DNA of 64,000 nt from Tamarix chinensis (GCA_030549775.1 CM060180.1:89133172-89197171); one strand, 5' to 3'; positions 1 through 9,768 are shown, counted from the first letter of the stretch. Made by a program: numbers and translations. Notes: generated by a model from the letters alone, not told the origin.

Positions 1-11
1 AAGGAGGTCTT

Positions 12-1109
12 TTGATCCCTATGACTCCTTCAAAATTGATTTCAAAAATTTCCTCTGACAAATCGATTTCAAACTTTCCGGCCTTGAGATCTAGAATTTC
101 AAGACTTGAAAACGTTTTGGAAATAAAACCAGCTTTCGAGAAAAAAGCTGAGTATTTCACAAAACCAAACTTTCAAATAATTTCAAATCTCGAAGATGGA
201 TTCCACCATCAGGATCCCTTCGTTGCCCTTCGGACTGCACCCCATGCGTACTATAAGTCAATTTTAGAGTACACAGGTTCAGCTTCATTCCGAACCTTCA
301 AACTCCCCCAAACCAAAAATGAAGCTGCCTACTCAACCTGTCAACTGCACAGGGTTATCCTTCCCGCGGACTGGGGTCAAAGCCTCGAACTGCCTCGAAG
401 GCTCCTGGATTCGTACAAATTCAACTCAAACTCCAAACTGAATTTCAATTACTGGGACTACCAACAGGCTTGGTGGAATACTTTCTTCATAGAAAATTCC
501 AGAAAGTCTCATTCCTGGTTATTGTTTTTCAAAAATTTTAGCCAAACCCATTACCCTATCTGGTTTATCCGATGGTGGAAAGACTTTGGCGCCACCCCAG
601 ACATCCTACCGGAATAGGTTTCAAAATCTCTAGACCTGTTCAAAACCCTTTACAAACCCACAAAAGATGATAGGGTGCTGCCCCCTATCTTTGCCTTTTG
701 TTCCAAATTGTTTTGCCCATGGGTGTTCGCCTGGACAACGGAGATCCATGAAATAGAAGGAGTTCCAGCTTTGGTCCGCCGATTCAAATTCAAATGGTGG
801 TCAAAGTATCAAACGTTCGAGAAAGTCTCAGAACAGGCTGTCCGCAAACTCATCAATACTCAACCGGCCTCTTCCGCAGCAAACAAAGTTCTAGCCAGAT
901 CAGAAGACTCAAAGTTTCTGGCTCAAAAATCTGTTACGGCCGCTAAACTTGCAGCCGCCAAAACCGAAGACGAATACTTGGCCATTCTAGGTGAAGTATT
1001 CTCTCAGAGCAAAAAAGGAGATTCTGCATCCTCATCCATCTCTCCTGAGATCGACTATGGCGATGAGAATGAAGACGACTGTTACGGGATACTACCTCCT
1101 ATCCGGTAG
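12..1109 (+). pseudogene. EPRV ORF2, copy 1 (5'-truncated by window, nonsense mutation)
   Basis: Same frame as the complete copy at 7786-9138. The window cuts off its first 68 or so codons; the ATG at 21 is internal. It has an in-frame loss of 13 codons at 234/235 and a TAG at 615-617 where the second copy has CAG. The frame resumes to the natural stop at 1107-1109. The protein is rich in W and F with motifs such as WFIRWWKDFG and FCPWVFAWTTEIHEIEG, recurrent in plant EPRV proteins. Function is unknown; by position it matches florendovirus ORF2, or the slot of the caulimovirus transactivator, but I see no homology to the latter. Confidence 0.85.
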
Positions 1110-1520
1110 AAAGCACAAATACGAGTATCTACAAAGGAGGACTACGCACCCACATGCGTCAAAAGGATCGTGGCAGACAAAGGATATTCCTGCCAACCAA
1201 AAGCTAGTGTCAGAGTCAAAAGTGCCGTCCTCAAAAGAAGAAGGAATCTACTTTCGGCTACTTTCGGCGACTGACATTTTTACCAAGGTAAAAGCACGAG
1301 TAAAAGCAACCGCAAAAGCAAAAGAGAAGACGACAAAGGAATCTGCGGCAAAAGTTATTCACGCGGATTACTGTTGTATTTTCTGTCGGTTACTTTTACT
1401 GTTTGTACTTTTCACCTTTTACTATTCAAACTTTAGGGTACACTTTTACTATAGGCAGTACACTTTTTACTGTGTACTTTCGGTGGATTCCCGAATCCAC
1501 TTTTCAAATTTCGTTTAGTC
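1110..1520 (+). promoter_or_regulatory. EPRV intergenic region upstream of TATA box, copy 1
   Basis: Non-coding stretch between the end of ORF2 and the TATA box. It contains A-rich runs such as GCAAAAGCAAAAGAG near 1314 and a pyrimidine-rich block with reiterated TTTTACT/GTACTTTT words (about 1385-1485). Position and composition fit the enhancer part of a caulimovirid promoter. I see no clear as-1 motif. It is repeated at 9139-9563 with a 14-bp TTTACT-type expansion. Confidence 0.55.
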
Positions 1521-1640
1521 TGACCCCCTCTTCTATATAAGGGGCCTTAGGACTTCATTGTTAGGGGTCGGCATTTGGAGAGGCAAATCCACCCTAAGCA
1601 AATATCCTCTGTACTCAGATCGAGTGTTATCAAATAAAGA
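1521..1640 (+). promoter_or_regulatory. 35S-like core promoter and polyadenylation signal, copy 1
   Basis: TATATAA lies at 1534-1540 in CTTCTATATAAGGGG, resembling the cauliflower mosaic virus 35S core (CTCTATATAAGG). Downstream, CATTTGGAGAGG near 1573 matches the 35S start-site sequence. AATAAA at 1633-1638 lies about 95 bp after the TATA box, as in caulimovirids, where the same signal is skipped at the 5' end and used at the 3' end of the terminally redundant RNA. Start-site placement is inferred from similarity. Confidence 0.8.
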
Positions 1641-1713
1641 TACAAACTTCTATCTATCCATTTCCCTTTCTTATTTAATTATTGCTTTCCTAACTATCTA
1701 TCTATCCTCCCTT

Positions 1714-1768
1714 GTTTTCTTGTTCATATTCTTCAGGTTGTCCGTCTGTATCCCGAGATCCTTGGAGT
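1714..1768 (-). repeat. Inverted-repeat arm (reverse copy of 2220-2274)
   Basis: These 55 bases are the reverse complement of 2220-2274 with one mismatch. The forward copy is in the movement-protein reading frame (acidic segment upstream of the 30K domain), so this arm is the displaced one. The pair flanks the segment that carries a minus-strand primer-binding site. Confidence 0.9.
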
Positions 1769-1798
1769 TTGAATCTCTAGGTCCTATGTCATGCCTAG

Positions 1799-1932
1799 AA
1801 CCAGAAGAACTAGAAGAACTAGAAGAGCGAAATAAATGCATGTCCCTTATCTATATTTTGTACGATCGTCCACTACTTTCTACTCCTAAACGTCTATCTG
1901 CCTTGCCATACACACAGGACTTACAGGACTTA
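1799..1932 (+). repeat. 134-bp tandem duplication, left copy
   Basis: Matches 1971-2104 except for one base (T/C near 1866 and 2038). Starts AACCAGAAGAACTAG and ends in TTACAGGACTTA; the short unit TTACAGGAC is itself reiterated at the end of the right copy. Confidence 0.92.
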
Positions 1933-1940
1933 GGAATGAA

Positions 1941-1975
1941 TTCGGAAAATGTTTTCTGGTTGGGATTTCAAACCA
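1941..1975 (+). other. 35-bp ORF2 fragment as filler between leader duplicates
   Basis: Identical to 8219-8253 inside ORF2 copy 2. In ORF2 copy 1 most of this stretch is missing (39-bp loss at 234/235). It sits exactly in the spacer between the two 134-bp repeats, a position no viral gene order explains. Confidence 0.9.
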
Positions 1976-2104
1976 GAAGAACTAGAAGAACTAGAAGAGC
2001 GAAATAAATGCATGTCCCTTATCTATATTTTGTACGACCGTCCACTACTTTCTACTCCTAAACGTCTATCTGCCTTGCCATACACACAGGACTTACAGGA
2101 CTTA
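1971..2104 (+). repeat. 134-bp tandem duplication, right copy
   Basis: Second copy of 1799-1932, beginning in the last five bases of the ORF2 filler. It is followed by an extra TTACAGGAC unit and then the stretch that runs to the minus-strand primer-binding site. Confidence 0.92.
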
Positions 2105-2883
2105 CAGGACTTACCAACGACCAAGATAAAGGAGACAGCCCCTCGTACAAAATACAGAAGTTTGACCAGATACACTTACCCCTCTCAAGAGCTAATCCCG
2201 CTAGGCTCTGATACCATGTACTCCAAGGATCTCGGGATACAGACGGGCAACCTGAAGAATATGAACAAGAAAACTTTGAAGGATCCATAGATACGTGGAG
2301 ACTTCCCAAACTTCAAAAGGAAATGGTTTATAGGACATCAAACTGGCACATTCGACCGACAAACTATGTTATAAAAACAGAAGAACGTGACCTTCGAATT
2401 AGCAAACCTCTGGAAACAATTCAACTTTTGTCAAACAAATCCTTAAACAAACACATTAGAAAAGGATTTAACTATATCCACTTAGGATTAGTCCAAGTAG
2501 GATTCAAATCCCTGACAAGGGAAGGCCTAAACACATCTATCTTAGCAGTTCTCAGAGACGCTAGGATGTTAGAATTTACAGATTCTTTGATAGGAACTGT
2601 AGAGTCTAGTTTGTGTTTTGGTCCGATATTTTTTAATTGCTTTCCAAATTTCGCACCTTCATTGACTGATCCAAATATCCTGCATGCTTTAACTTTACAA
2701 GTCAAAACGCATGGATATCATATGTTGCCTGGATCTGTTCCTGTAGCTGTAATCTATAGGATTCATTACAAGGTAGCAAAAACGTCCTTCGGTACTCAAG
2801 CAATTAGAAAAATTGAAAACGGTGAAACTCTTGTCTTGCAAACAGATTTAACAAGATCAAACACTGTCATTCCCAAAAAATAA
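2062..2883 (+). pseudogene. EPRV polyprotein segment 1: movement protein (30K superfamily)
   Basis: The frame is open from 2062, broken by TGA at 2209-2211, then runs to TAA at 2881-2883; the first ATG after the break is at 2323. An acidic region (2221-2280) precedes the 30K-type movement domain, recognised by VQVGFKSLTREGLN and DSLIGTVESSLCFGP, with the GYHMLPGS..VAVIYRIHYKV strand region after it. This protein family forms or modifies plasmodesmata for cell-to-cell spread. The end at 2881 is not natural: coding continues in another frame across the A-run at 2875-2880. The 5' part borders the rearranged leader, so the true start is lost or displaced. Confidence 0.88.
2204..2216 (-). promoter_or_regulatory. 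Primer-binding site for initiator tRNA-Met, on the wrong strand
   Basis: The minus strand reads TGGTATCAGAGCC, complementary to the 3' end of plant initiator tRNA-Met and the usual minus-strand primer site of caulimovirids. It should be on the same strand as the viral genes. Its inversion fits an inverted leader between the repeats at 1714-1768 and 2220-2274. Confidence 0.8.
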
Positions 2884-5024
2884 AATGGAATGAGATAGAA
2901 CTCCCTGAGGAATGGACCTTAGATAAGGCACAACCAGCCCAGGAGGAAATCAAAGAACCTGAGATTCCAAAACCAAACTCAGATCTCAACAAAATAACCC
3001 AGTTCGAAGACGGAACTGTCAAACTTAGTTTTAGGAGAAACCCGAGCCTTAGAATAAGGGATGATACCTCGACTTCTTCCACAATTAGTTTAGGAAACGT
3101 CTCAAATCTTCCTAGAAACATCAATTTGGAAGAAAAAATTCAAAAGAATAGGGATTCTGTAGATCAAACACCTAGAACTTCAATTTCAGGTGCAAATTAT
3201 CAAACTAGAATTCCTAGGGCAAACTACCAAAAGCAGAAAGAAAAAGAATCGGAACAAACTAGTGATGACGACATAGAATCACCTCCGCATTCTCCCGGCC
3301 TTTCTGACATAACTGAAAATCAATTAAACGTCCTCGAAAAGGAATTTGTGATAGATAAGGAATTCTTCCGAAAAGACTTTTATTCCGAAAAGAACACAGC
3401 AAAAAGAAACTGGTTCTTCAAAAAACACGGAAAAGATAGTCAACATTTCCAGGAAGAATTTTACAAATTTATCGCTGATAACAAATGCAAAATAATGTTT
3501 TTTGATTGGTTAGAATTACATATGGCAAACCACAGAATTGATTTAAAAGACATAAAAAATTCACCTTTTAAATCAGCAAAACCCATAACTAACCGACCTA
3601 AAACCAAAACCTGGAAAACAGAGAAAGGAACTGTAGAAACAGAACATCCGCCTCTGCAAAACATCCAAGTATCTGCAGGAGAAAACACTGTAGAACTCAA
3701 ACCACTTAGGATACCAAAAGACGATGAATTAGAAAACACTAAAAACATTGTGTTGCAAAATAATTTTGCTAATATTCATCTGAACACTATTGGTACCCAA
3801 TTAACGAAACTAGACAAACAAATTCAAAAGACAATTTTACCGGCAATTCAAGTAGTTTCAGAAAATAAAACATCTGAACCAAAAAAGATGCCTGTATTCA
3901 AGCCTTATGAATTATCAAAATCCAGTCGTAATGAGGTTCAAACTCAAAAAGATGAATTATTAACTGCAATTAAACAGAAATTAAACTTAATTGCCACCTC
4001 GAGTTCGTCCAGTCAAAACCAAAATCAGGTTCCAGACACACCTGACCAAACAGTCCAAATTAATACGGTAAACCAAACGGAACAGACAGAGAGTGATGAG
4101 GCCCAAGAACCCAAAACTCCTGTAGTAGCCCGTTTAGATATACCATCATCATCTAGGCAAATAGTTCCTAGACAAACTGCTCCAGACCTTAGTCTCGAAG
4201 TAAGGCCCAACAAACTAGTCCAGCCCAGTTATAAGGCCAATGCCTTATACGAGTGGAACATAGATGGACTGTCCGAATATCAAACCTTAGGCCTTCTACA
4301 GCAAATGACTATGGCAGCAAACGCGTATAAAGCGCAAATGAACACAACCGATAAAACCATAGCAGAACTCCTCATAGCAGGGTTCTCAGGACAGTTAAAA
4401 GGTTGGTGGGATTTTCATCTGACTTCAAACGAACAAATAGATATTTTAGATGCCATTAAGGTAGATGAAAACGACGAAATCATCTTAGATAATGGGGAAC
4501 CCATATATGATGCAGTAGCATCCCTTATACTGGCCATATCCTTACACTTCGTAGGAGACCCATCTCACCTTAAGGATAAAAATGGAGAATTATTATCCAA
4601 CCTCAGGTGTAAAAGACTTAACGACTTCCAGTGGTACAAAAATACTTTCCTGACTAGAGTCATGCTTAGGGAAGATTCAAACCAGCCATTCTGGAAAGAA
4701 AAGTTTTTAGATGGATTACCACCTGTGTTAGGCGGAAAAGTAAGAAACAAAATCAAAGAAACTCATAACAATCAAATCCCTTACAACAAATTCACCTATG
4801 GAGAATTAATAAGCTTGACACAAAAGGAAGCCTTAAAAATTTGTCAAGACTTAAAATTCCAAAGTCAACTCAAACGAGAAATGAGTCAAACCAAACAGGA
4901 ACTAGGATCTTTTTGTAAACAATTCGACATTGCGGGAATAACAAACAAACAATGTTCGGGGAATTGTAGACCTAGTCACCACAAAAGAACAAAACAAAAG
5001 TATATACCTGCTCCGCAAAATTAA
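2884..5024 (+). pseudogene. EPRV polyprotein segment 2: coat-protein region
   Basis: This continues the polyprotein in the frame of 2883 after the frame change at 2875-2880. Its N-terminal third is lysine- and glutamine-rich. The conserved coat core lies around 4230-4900 and is marked by FSGQLKGWWDFHLT, YDAVASLILAISLHFVGDP and FWKEKFLDGLPPVLGGKV, a pattern shared by caulimovirid capsid domains. The coat protein packages the double-stranded DNA and, with the downstream CCHC knuckle, binds the pregenomic RNA. TAA at 5022-5024 interrupts the frame, which is open again immediately after it, so this is a nonsense break inside the coat region. Confidence 0.85.
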
Positions 5025-5972
5025 AAACAGATACCCTATTACCAAAAATCAAAACCTAAAAATAACAAAACTACAGTTTCATCTTCAAAGGACCCGAATT
5101 GGGGAAAAAGATATAGAAACTATAGGTGCTACAAATGCGGTAAAATGGGACACACACAACAATTCTGCAAAATAAACAAACAAATTCGTGAATTAGACTT
5201 AGATGATGAAACTAGGGAGAAAATTCAAAACCTCCTAGTATCCTCTGAGGATGATAATGAAAACCCAGAGTTAGATGAGCTCCAAACAGAGTCATCTTCC
5301 TCTTCTAGCAGTTCTTCTGACCCGGAAGAAGAACCTGTAGAAAATCAAATGAATGTTTTGACCAAACAACAAAAAATGGTTTTAGACATAGTTCACCTAA
5401 TTCCAGATCCATTAAAACAAGCTGAATACTTGGAAAAATTAATGGAATCAATTGAAAAGGATGAACCACCAAAACCGTTAATTCAAAACATTCCTTCAAA
5501 ACCAGCAAATGCATATGACTTAACCAAGATTCTTAACAAACAGAAAAAATCAAAAGATTTAACTCCGACTACTTCTGAACTTCAAAAAGAAATTAAAGAA
5601 GTCAAAAAAGAATTAAAAGAGTTAAAATCGAAACAAGAATCTGACATGCAAACCATACAAACAATATTGTCCAAACAATTCTCCAACTCTTCATCTGAAC
5701 CTAGCGAAGATGAACGAAACACTGTTGAAGATTCAAACGAATTAATTCCAGGAGAATTTCTTAATGTTTTAAAAGAAATAACCTCCCGCAAATATATCAT
5801 CAGTATAACCCTTAGGTTAGAAGATGGTTTCCAAATAAACACAGTCGCACTATTTGATACCGGTGCTGACTTAAACTGTATAAAAGAGGGAATAATTCCA
5901 AAAAAAATACCTCTCAAAATCAAACGAAAAATTATCTGCAGCCAACAGCTCCAGATTAAAAATCAAATATAA
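5025..5972 (+). pseudogene. EPRV polyprotein segment 3: CCHC zinc knuckle and N-terminal protease
   Basis: Same frame as the preceding segment. A zinc knuckle CX2CX4HX4C (CYKCGKMGHTQQFC) is at 5127-5168, directly after a basic stretch, typical of the C-terminus of caulimovirid coat proteins. A serine/acidic linker follows, then a lysine/glutamate-rich predicted coiled coil (about 5580-5640). The retropepsin active site DTGA is at 5856-5867 within LFDTGADLNCIKEG. The frame ends at TAA 5970-5972, but similarity to the family passes into the frame of 6022 near 5935-5945, so a frameshift cuts the protease just after its catalytic aspartate loop. Confidence 0.87.
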
Positions 5973-7740
5973 ATGTGAAGCGGATTTAATTTGTAATAAC
6001 TTACAAATCAAAACGACCTATTTGATAACTCCTGATATCAGTCAATCTGTTATCTTGGGTACTCCCTTCATTAATTTGATAACCCCTTACAAAGTAGGTT
6101 TGTCCGGAATTTCATTCAAAACAAAAGGAAAAAAGAATAATTTATCCTTTTTAGAAATCCCTAGGACCAGAAACTTAAATTTGTTAAAGGAAAACTTAAT
6201 CTACGAAGATCAAATTAATCTTCTGATTAAAGGCAAACAGAATGATTTGGATTTCCTAAAACAAAATGTCAATTTACACCGAGTCCAACAACAGTTGCAA
6301 ACAAAATCGGTAAAAAACAAAATTGACCAACTAAGGAATCAAATCAAAAAAGAGATCTGCTCTGATCTCCCAAACGCATTCTGGTCTAGAAAACAGCACA
6401 TGGTCGACCTTCCGTATGAAGACAAATTTGACGAAAGGAACATACCGACAAAAGCTAGACCCATACAAATGAATTCGGAACTAATAGAATTTTGCAAACA
6501 GGAAATCAAAGACTTAGAAACAAAAGGTTTAATTCAAAAATCTAGGTCACCTTGGTCCTGTGCGGCATTCTATGTTAACAAAAATTCCGAAATAGAGCGT
6601 GGAACACCTAGGTTAGTAATAAATTACAAACCTCTAAACGACGCTCTCAAATGGATTAGATATCCGATTCCAAACAAAAAAGATTTGCTCCAAAGATTGT
6701 TTTCAGCGCTTATCTTTTCAAAATTCGACTTAAAATCTGGTTTTTGGCAAATACAAATTAACCCCAAAGACAGATACAAAACCGCATTCACGGTCCCCTT
6801 TGGACAATTTGAATGGAACGTGATGCCTTTTGGATTAAAAAATGCTCCGTCAGAATTTCAAAGAATAATGAACGACATTTTTAATCCTTATTCAAATTTT
6901 TGTCTAGTATATATTGATGATGTCTTAGTATACTCAAATAGTCTGGATCAGCATTTTCGACATCTTAGGATTTTCCTTAGTGTCGCTAGGCGTAATGGAC
7001 TTGTAGTATCTAAGCCCAAAGTAGATTTGGCCCAAACTAGGATCAGATTCTTAGGTCATTACATCGAGTCGGGTAGCATAAGGCCCATCGAGAGATCCAT
7101 AGAATTTGCATCCAAATTTCCAGACCAAATCCTAGACAAAACCCAATTACAAAGGTTCTTAGGAAGCCTGAACTACGTTTTAGACTTCTGCCCCAATCTT
7201 AACCAGATTGCAAAACCATTACACGACAGGCTTAAGAAAAACTCAAAACCTTGGTCTCAAGCCCATACCAATGTCGTCAAACACATCAAGGCCCAAGTCC
7301 AGTCCATTCCGTGTCTAACCTTGGCCAATCCAAACCTATTCAAAATTGTCGAAACAGACGCCTCTGAAATTGGTTACGGAGGTATCCTCAAGCAGTGTCA
7401 GGCCCAGACCCTTGAACAGTATCTGGCCCATATCAAAGCCAAAACCCAAAGTGAAACAGTGATCCAATTTACATCCGGACACTGGACCCAAACACAACAA
7501 AATTATTCGACGGTCAAAAAAGAAATATTCGCGATCGTCCAATCCATTACAAAATTCCAGTCCGACTTATTAAACCAAAAGTTCCTGTTACGAGTCGACT
7601 GCAAATCGGCCAAACAGATACTAAAGAAGGACGTACAGAACGTCGCAAGCAAACAAATCTTTGCCAGATGGCAGGCCCTACTTTCGGTGTTCGACTTTGA
7701 CATCGAATATATAAAAGAAAAACAGAAGGAGAAGGTTTAA
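5942..7740 (+). pseudogene. EPRV polyprotein segment 4: protease C-terminus, reverse transcriptase, RNase H
   Basis: Open in one frame from about 5942; the first ATG at 6022 is internal, since ILGTPFI of the protease flap and C-terminal region lies just after it. The RT palm shows RLVINYKPLND, FSKFDLKSGFWQI, FGLKNAPSEFQR and the catalytic YIDD at 6910-6921. RNase H follows: ETDASEIGYGG with its first Asp, the Glu in KKEIFAIV and the Asp in RVDCKSA. Together they copy pregenomic RNA to DNA. No stop interrupts RT or RNase H, so this is the best-preserved part. There is no integrase, which separates it from Ty3/gypsy elements. It is labelled a pseudogene because it is cut off from the rest of the polyprotein. 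Confidence 0.92.
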
Positions 7741-7785
7741 GAAATATTGGCTGCAAAGCCAATCAAATCATGGTATGAAGCCACC

Positions 7786-9138
7786 ATGGAGGACGAAGCA
7801 GCAGTAGCTGCTTCTTCAAACCAAGAAGCCTCGAATTCTACAACACCAAATCCAGACGTGCTCAGATGGGTGGAAACACTTTCCCACTCACCTCAAATGG
7901 TCAAAGCACTCCAAAATCTTTCAGAACAAGTTCAGAGTTCGCAACCTGAACGCAAAGGTATGAGTTCTGCAAACCCTGTTTACAAAACAGAAGGAGGTCT
8001 TTTAATTCCTATGACTCCTTCAAAATCGATTTCAAAAATCTCTTCTGACAAATCGATTTCAAACTTTCCGGCCTTGAGATCTAGGATTTCAAGACTTGAA
8101 AACGTTTTGGAAGTAAAACCAGCTTTCGAGAAAAAAGCTGAGTATTTCACAAAACCAAATTTTCAAATAATTTCAAACCTCGAAGATGAATTCCACTATC
8201 AGGATCCCTTTGTTGCCCTTCGGAAAATGTTTTCTGGTTGGGATTTCAAACCATGGGACGTGACTGCACCCCATGCATATTACAAGTCAATTTTAGAGTA
8301 CACAGGTTCAGCTTCATTCCGAACCTTCAAACTCCCCCAAACCAAAAATGAAGCTGCCTACTCAACCTGTCAACTGCACAGGGTTATCCTTCCCGCGGAC
8401 TGGGGTCAAAGCCTCGAACTGCCTCGAAGGCTCCCGGATTCGTACAAATTCAACTCAAACTCCAAACTGAATTTCAATTACTGGGACTACCAACAGGCTT
8501 GGTGAAATACTTTCTTCATAGAAAATTCCAGAAAGTCTCATTCCTGGTTATTGTTTTTCAAAAATTTTAGCCAAACCCATTACCCTATATGGTTTATCCG
8601 ATGGTGGAAAGACTTTGGCACCACCCCAGACATCCTACCGGAACAGGTTTCAAAATCTCTAGACCTGTTCAAAACCCTTTACAAACCCACAAAAGATGAT
8701 AGGGTGCTGCCCCCTATCTTTGCCTTTTGTTCCAAATTGTTTTGCCCATGGGTGTTCGCCTGGACAACGGAGATCCATGAAATAGAAGGAGTTCCAGCTT
8801 TGGTCCGCCGATTCAAAGTCAAATGGTGGTCAAAGTATCAAATGTTCGAGAAAGTCTCAGAACAGGCCGTCCGCAAACTCATCAATACTCAACCGGCCTC
8901 TTCCGCAGCAAACAAAGTTCTAGCCAGATCAGAAGACTCAAAGTTTCTGGCTCAAAAATCTGTTACGGCCGCTAAACTTGCAGCCGCCAAAACCGAAGAC
9001 GAATACTTGGCCATTCTAGGTGAAGTATTCTCTCAGAGCAAAAAAGGAGATTCTGCATCCTCATCCATCTCTCCTGAGATCGACTATGGCGATGAGAATG
9101 AAGATAACTGTTACGGGATACTACCTCCTATCCGGTAG
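7786..9138 (+). pseudogene. EPRV ORF2, copy 2 (full length with one nonsense codon)
   Basis: ATG at 7786 sits in a strong plant context (CCACCATGG). The frame runs 451 codons to TAG at 9136-9138, interrupted only by TGA at 8503-8505 where copy 1 has TGG. The N-terminus is acidic and alanine/serine-rich (MEDEAAVAASS); the centre and C-terminal half hold conserved W-rich blocks (KMFSGWDFKPWDV, WFIRWWKDFG, RFKVKWWSKYQ), ending in a lysine/serine tail and an acidic end. Function is unknown. It lies in the same frame as the RT ORF, separated only by TAA 7738-7740. It is equivalent to florendovirus ORF2 by position and sequence character. Confidence 0.85.
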
Positions 9139-9716
9139 ACAGCACAAATACGAGTATCTACAAAGGAGGACTACGCACCCACATGCGTCAAAAGGATCGT
9201 GGCAGACAAAGGATATTCCTGCCAACCAAAAGCTAGTGTCAGAGTCAAAAGTGCCGTCCTCAAAAGAAGAAGGAATCTACTTTCGGCTACTTTCGGCGAC
9301 TGACATTTTTACCAAGGTAAAAGCACGAGTAAAAGCAACCGCAAAAGCAAAAGAGAAGACGACAAAGGAATCTGCGGCAAAAGTTATTCACGCGGATTAC
9401 TGTTGTATTTTCTGTCGGCTACTTTTACTGTTTGTACTTTTCACCTTTTACTATTCAAACTTTAGGGTACACTTTTACTGTAGGCAGTACACTTTTTACT
9501 GTTTACTTTTTACTGTGTACTTTCGGTGGATTCCCGAATCCACTTTTCAAATTTTGTTTAGTCTGACCCCCTCTTCTATATAAGGGGCCTTAGGACTTCA
9601 TTGTTAGGGGTCGGCATTTGGAGAGGCAAATCCACCCTTAGCAAATATCCTCTGTACTCAGATCGAGTGTTATCAAATAAAGATACAAACTTCTATCTAT
9701 CCATTTCCCCTTCTTA

Positions 9717-9724
<8 letters not shown>
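7991..9724 (+). repeat. Tandem-repeat copy 2 of the EPRV ORF2-promoter segment
   Basis: Partner of 1-1683. It keeps the 39 bp lost from copy 1 and carries 14 extra bases in the TTTACT-rich region (about 9498-9515). Its right end is the virus-host junction. Confidence 0.93.
9563..9685 (+). promoter_or_regulatory. 35S-like core promoter and polyadenylation signal, copy 2
   Basis: TATATAA at 9577-9583, CATTTGGAGAGG about 35 bp beyond it, and AATAAA at 9676-9681, all as in copy 1. Because host DNA begins at about 9724, this promoter would read out of the virus into the adjoining LTR. Confidence 0.78.

Positions 9725-9768
<44 letters not shown>

Larger units (their letters stand above)
1..1683 (+). 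repeat. Tandem-repeat copy 1 of the EPRV ORF2-promoter segment
   Basis: This stretch aligns almost base for base with 7991-9724. Indels seen: a 39-bp loss after position 234 (equivalent to 8225-8263) and 14 bp fewer in the pyrimidine-rich region near 1465. Otherwise there are only scattered substitutions. Alignment ends at the shared sequence TATTTAATTA (about 1674-1683 and 9715-9724). Beyond it copy 1 enters viral leader while copy 2 enters (TA)n host DNA. Confidence 0.93.
1684..2061 (+). other. Rearranged EPRV leader region
   Basis: Between the promoter and the movement-protein frame the sequence is scrambled. About 30 bp of leader is followed by a reverse-complemented piece of movement-protein coding DNA (1714-1768) and then a leader segment that appears inverted through to about 2219. 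A 134-bp sequence occurs twice (1799-1932, 1971-2104; one mismatch seen) with a 38-bp spacer. Short open frames here are by-products of the duplication. Confidence 0.75.
1..9723 (+). mobile_element. Endogenous pararetrovirus (Caulimoviridae, florendovirus-like), about 1.2 genome units in tandem
   Basis: The segment reads, in order: ORF2 copy 1 (to 1109), 35S-like promoter (about 1521-1640), rearranged leader, polyprotein with movement protein, coat region, CCHC knuckle, protease, RT and RNase H (2062-7740), ORF2 copy 2 (7786-9138) and a second promoter. Position 1 aligns with 7991, giving a unit near 8.0 kb, a normal caulimovirid size. No integrase or LTR is present; the end-to-end repeat reflects a circular or concatemeric genome. 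One polyprotein plus a downstream ORF of unknown function is the florendovirus layout as I recall it. The left end lies outside the window, so more units may precede. At least four lesions break the polyprotein and each ORF2 copy has its own, so this copy cannot be functional as read. Confidence 0.93.

Noticed and set aside
991..1518. 175-codon plus-strand ORF overlapping the end of ORF2 copy 1
   Set aside because: It runs in another frame through ORF2 and the intergenic region; its second half is pyrimidine-rich promoter DNA. Its twin at 9020-9583 follows from the duplication.
1558..2290. Two ORFs repeating EELEELEERNKC
   Set aside because: They come from the 134-bp duplication in the rearranged leader and cross a segment judged inverted.
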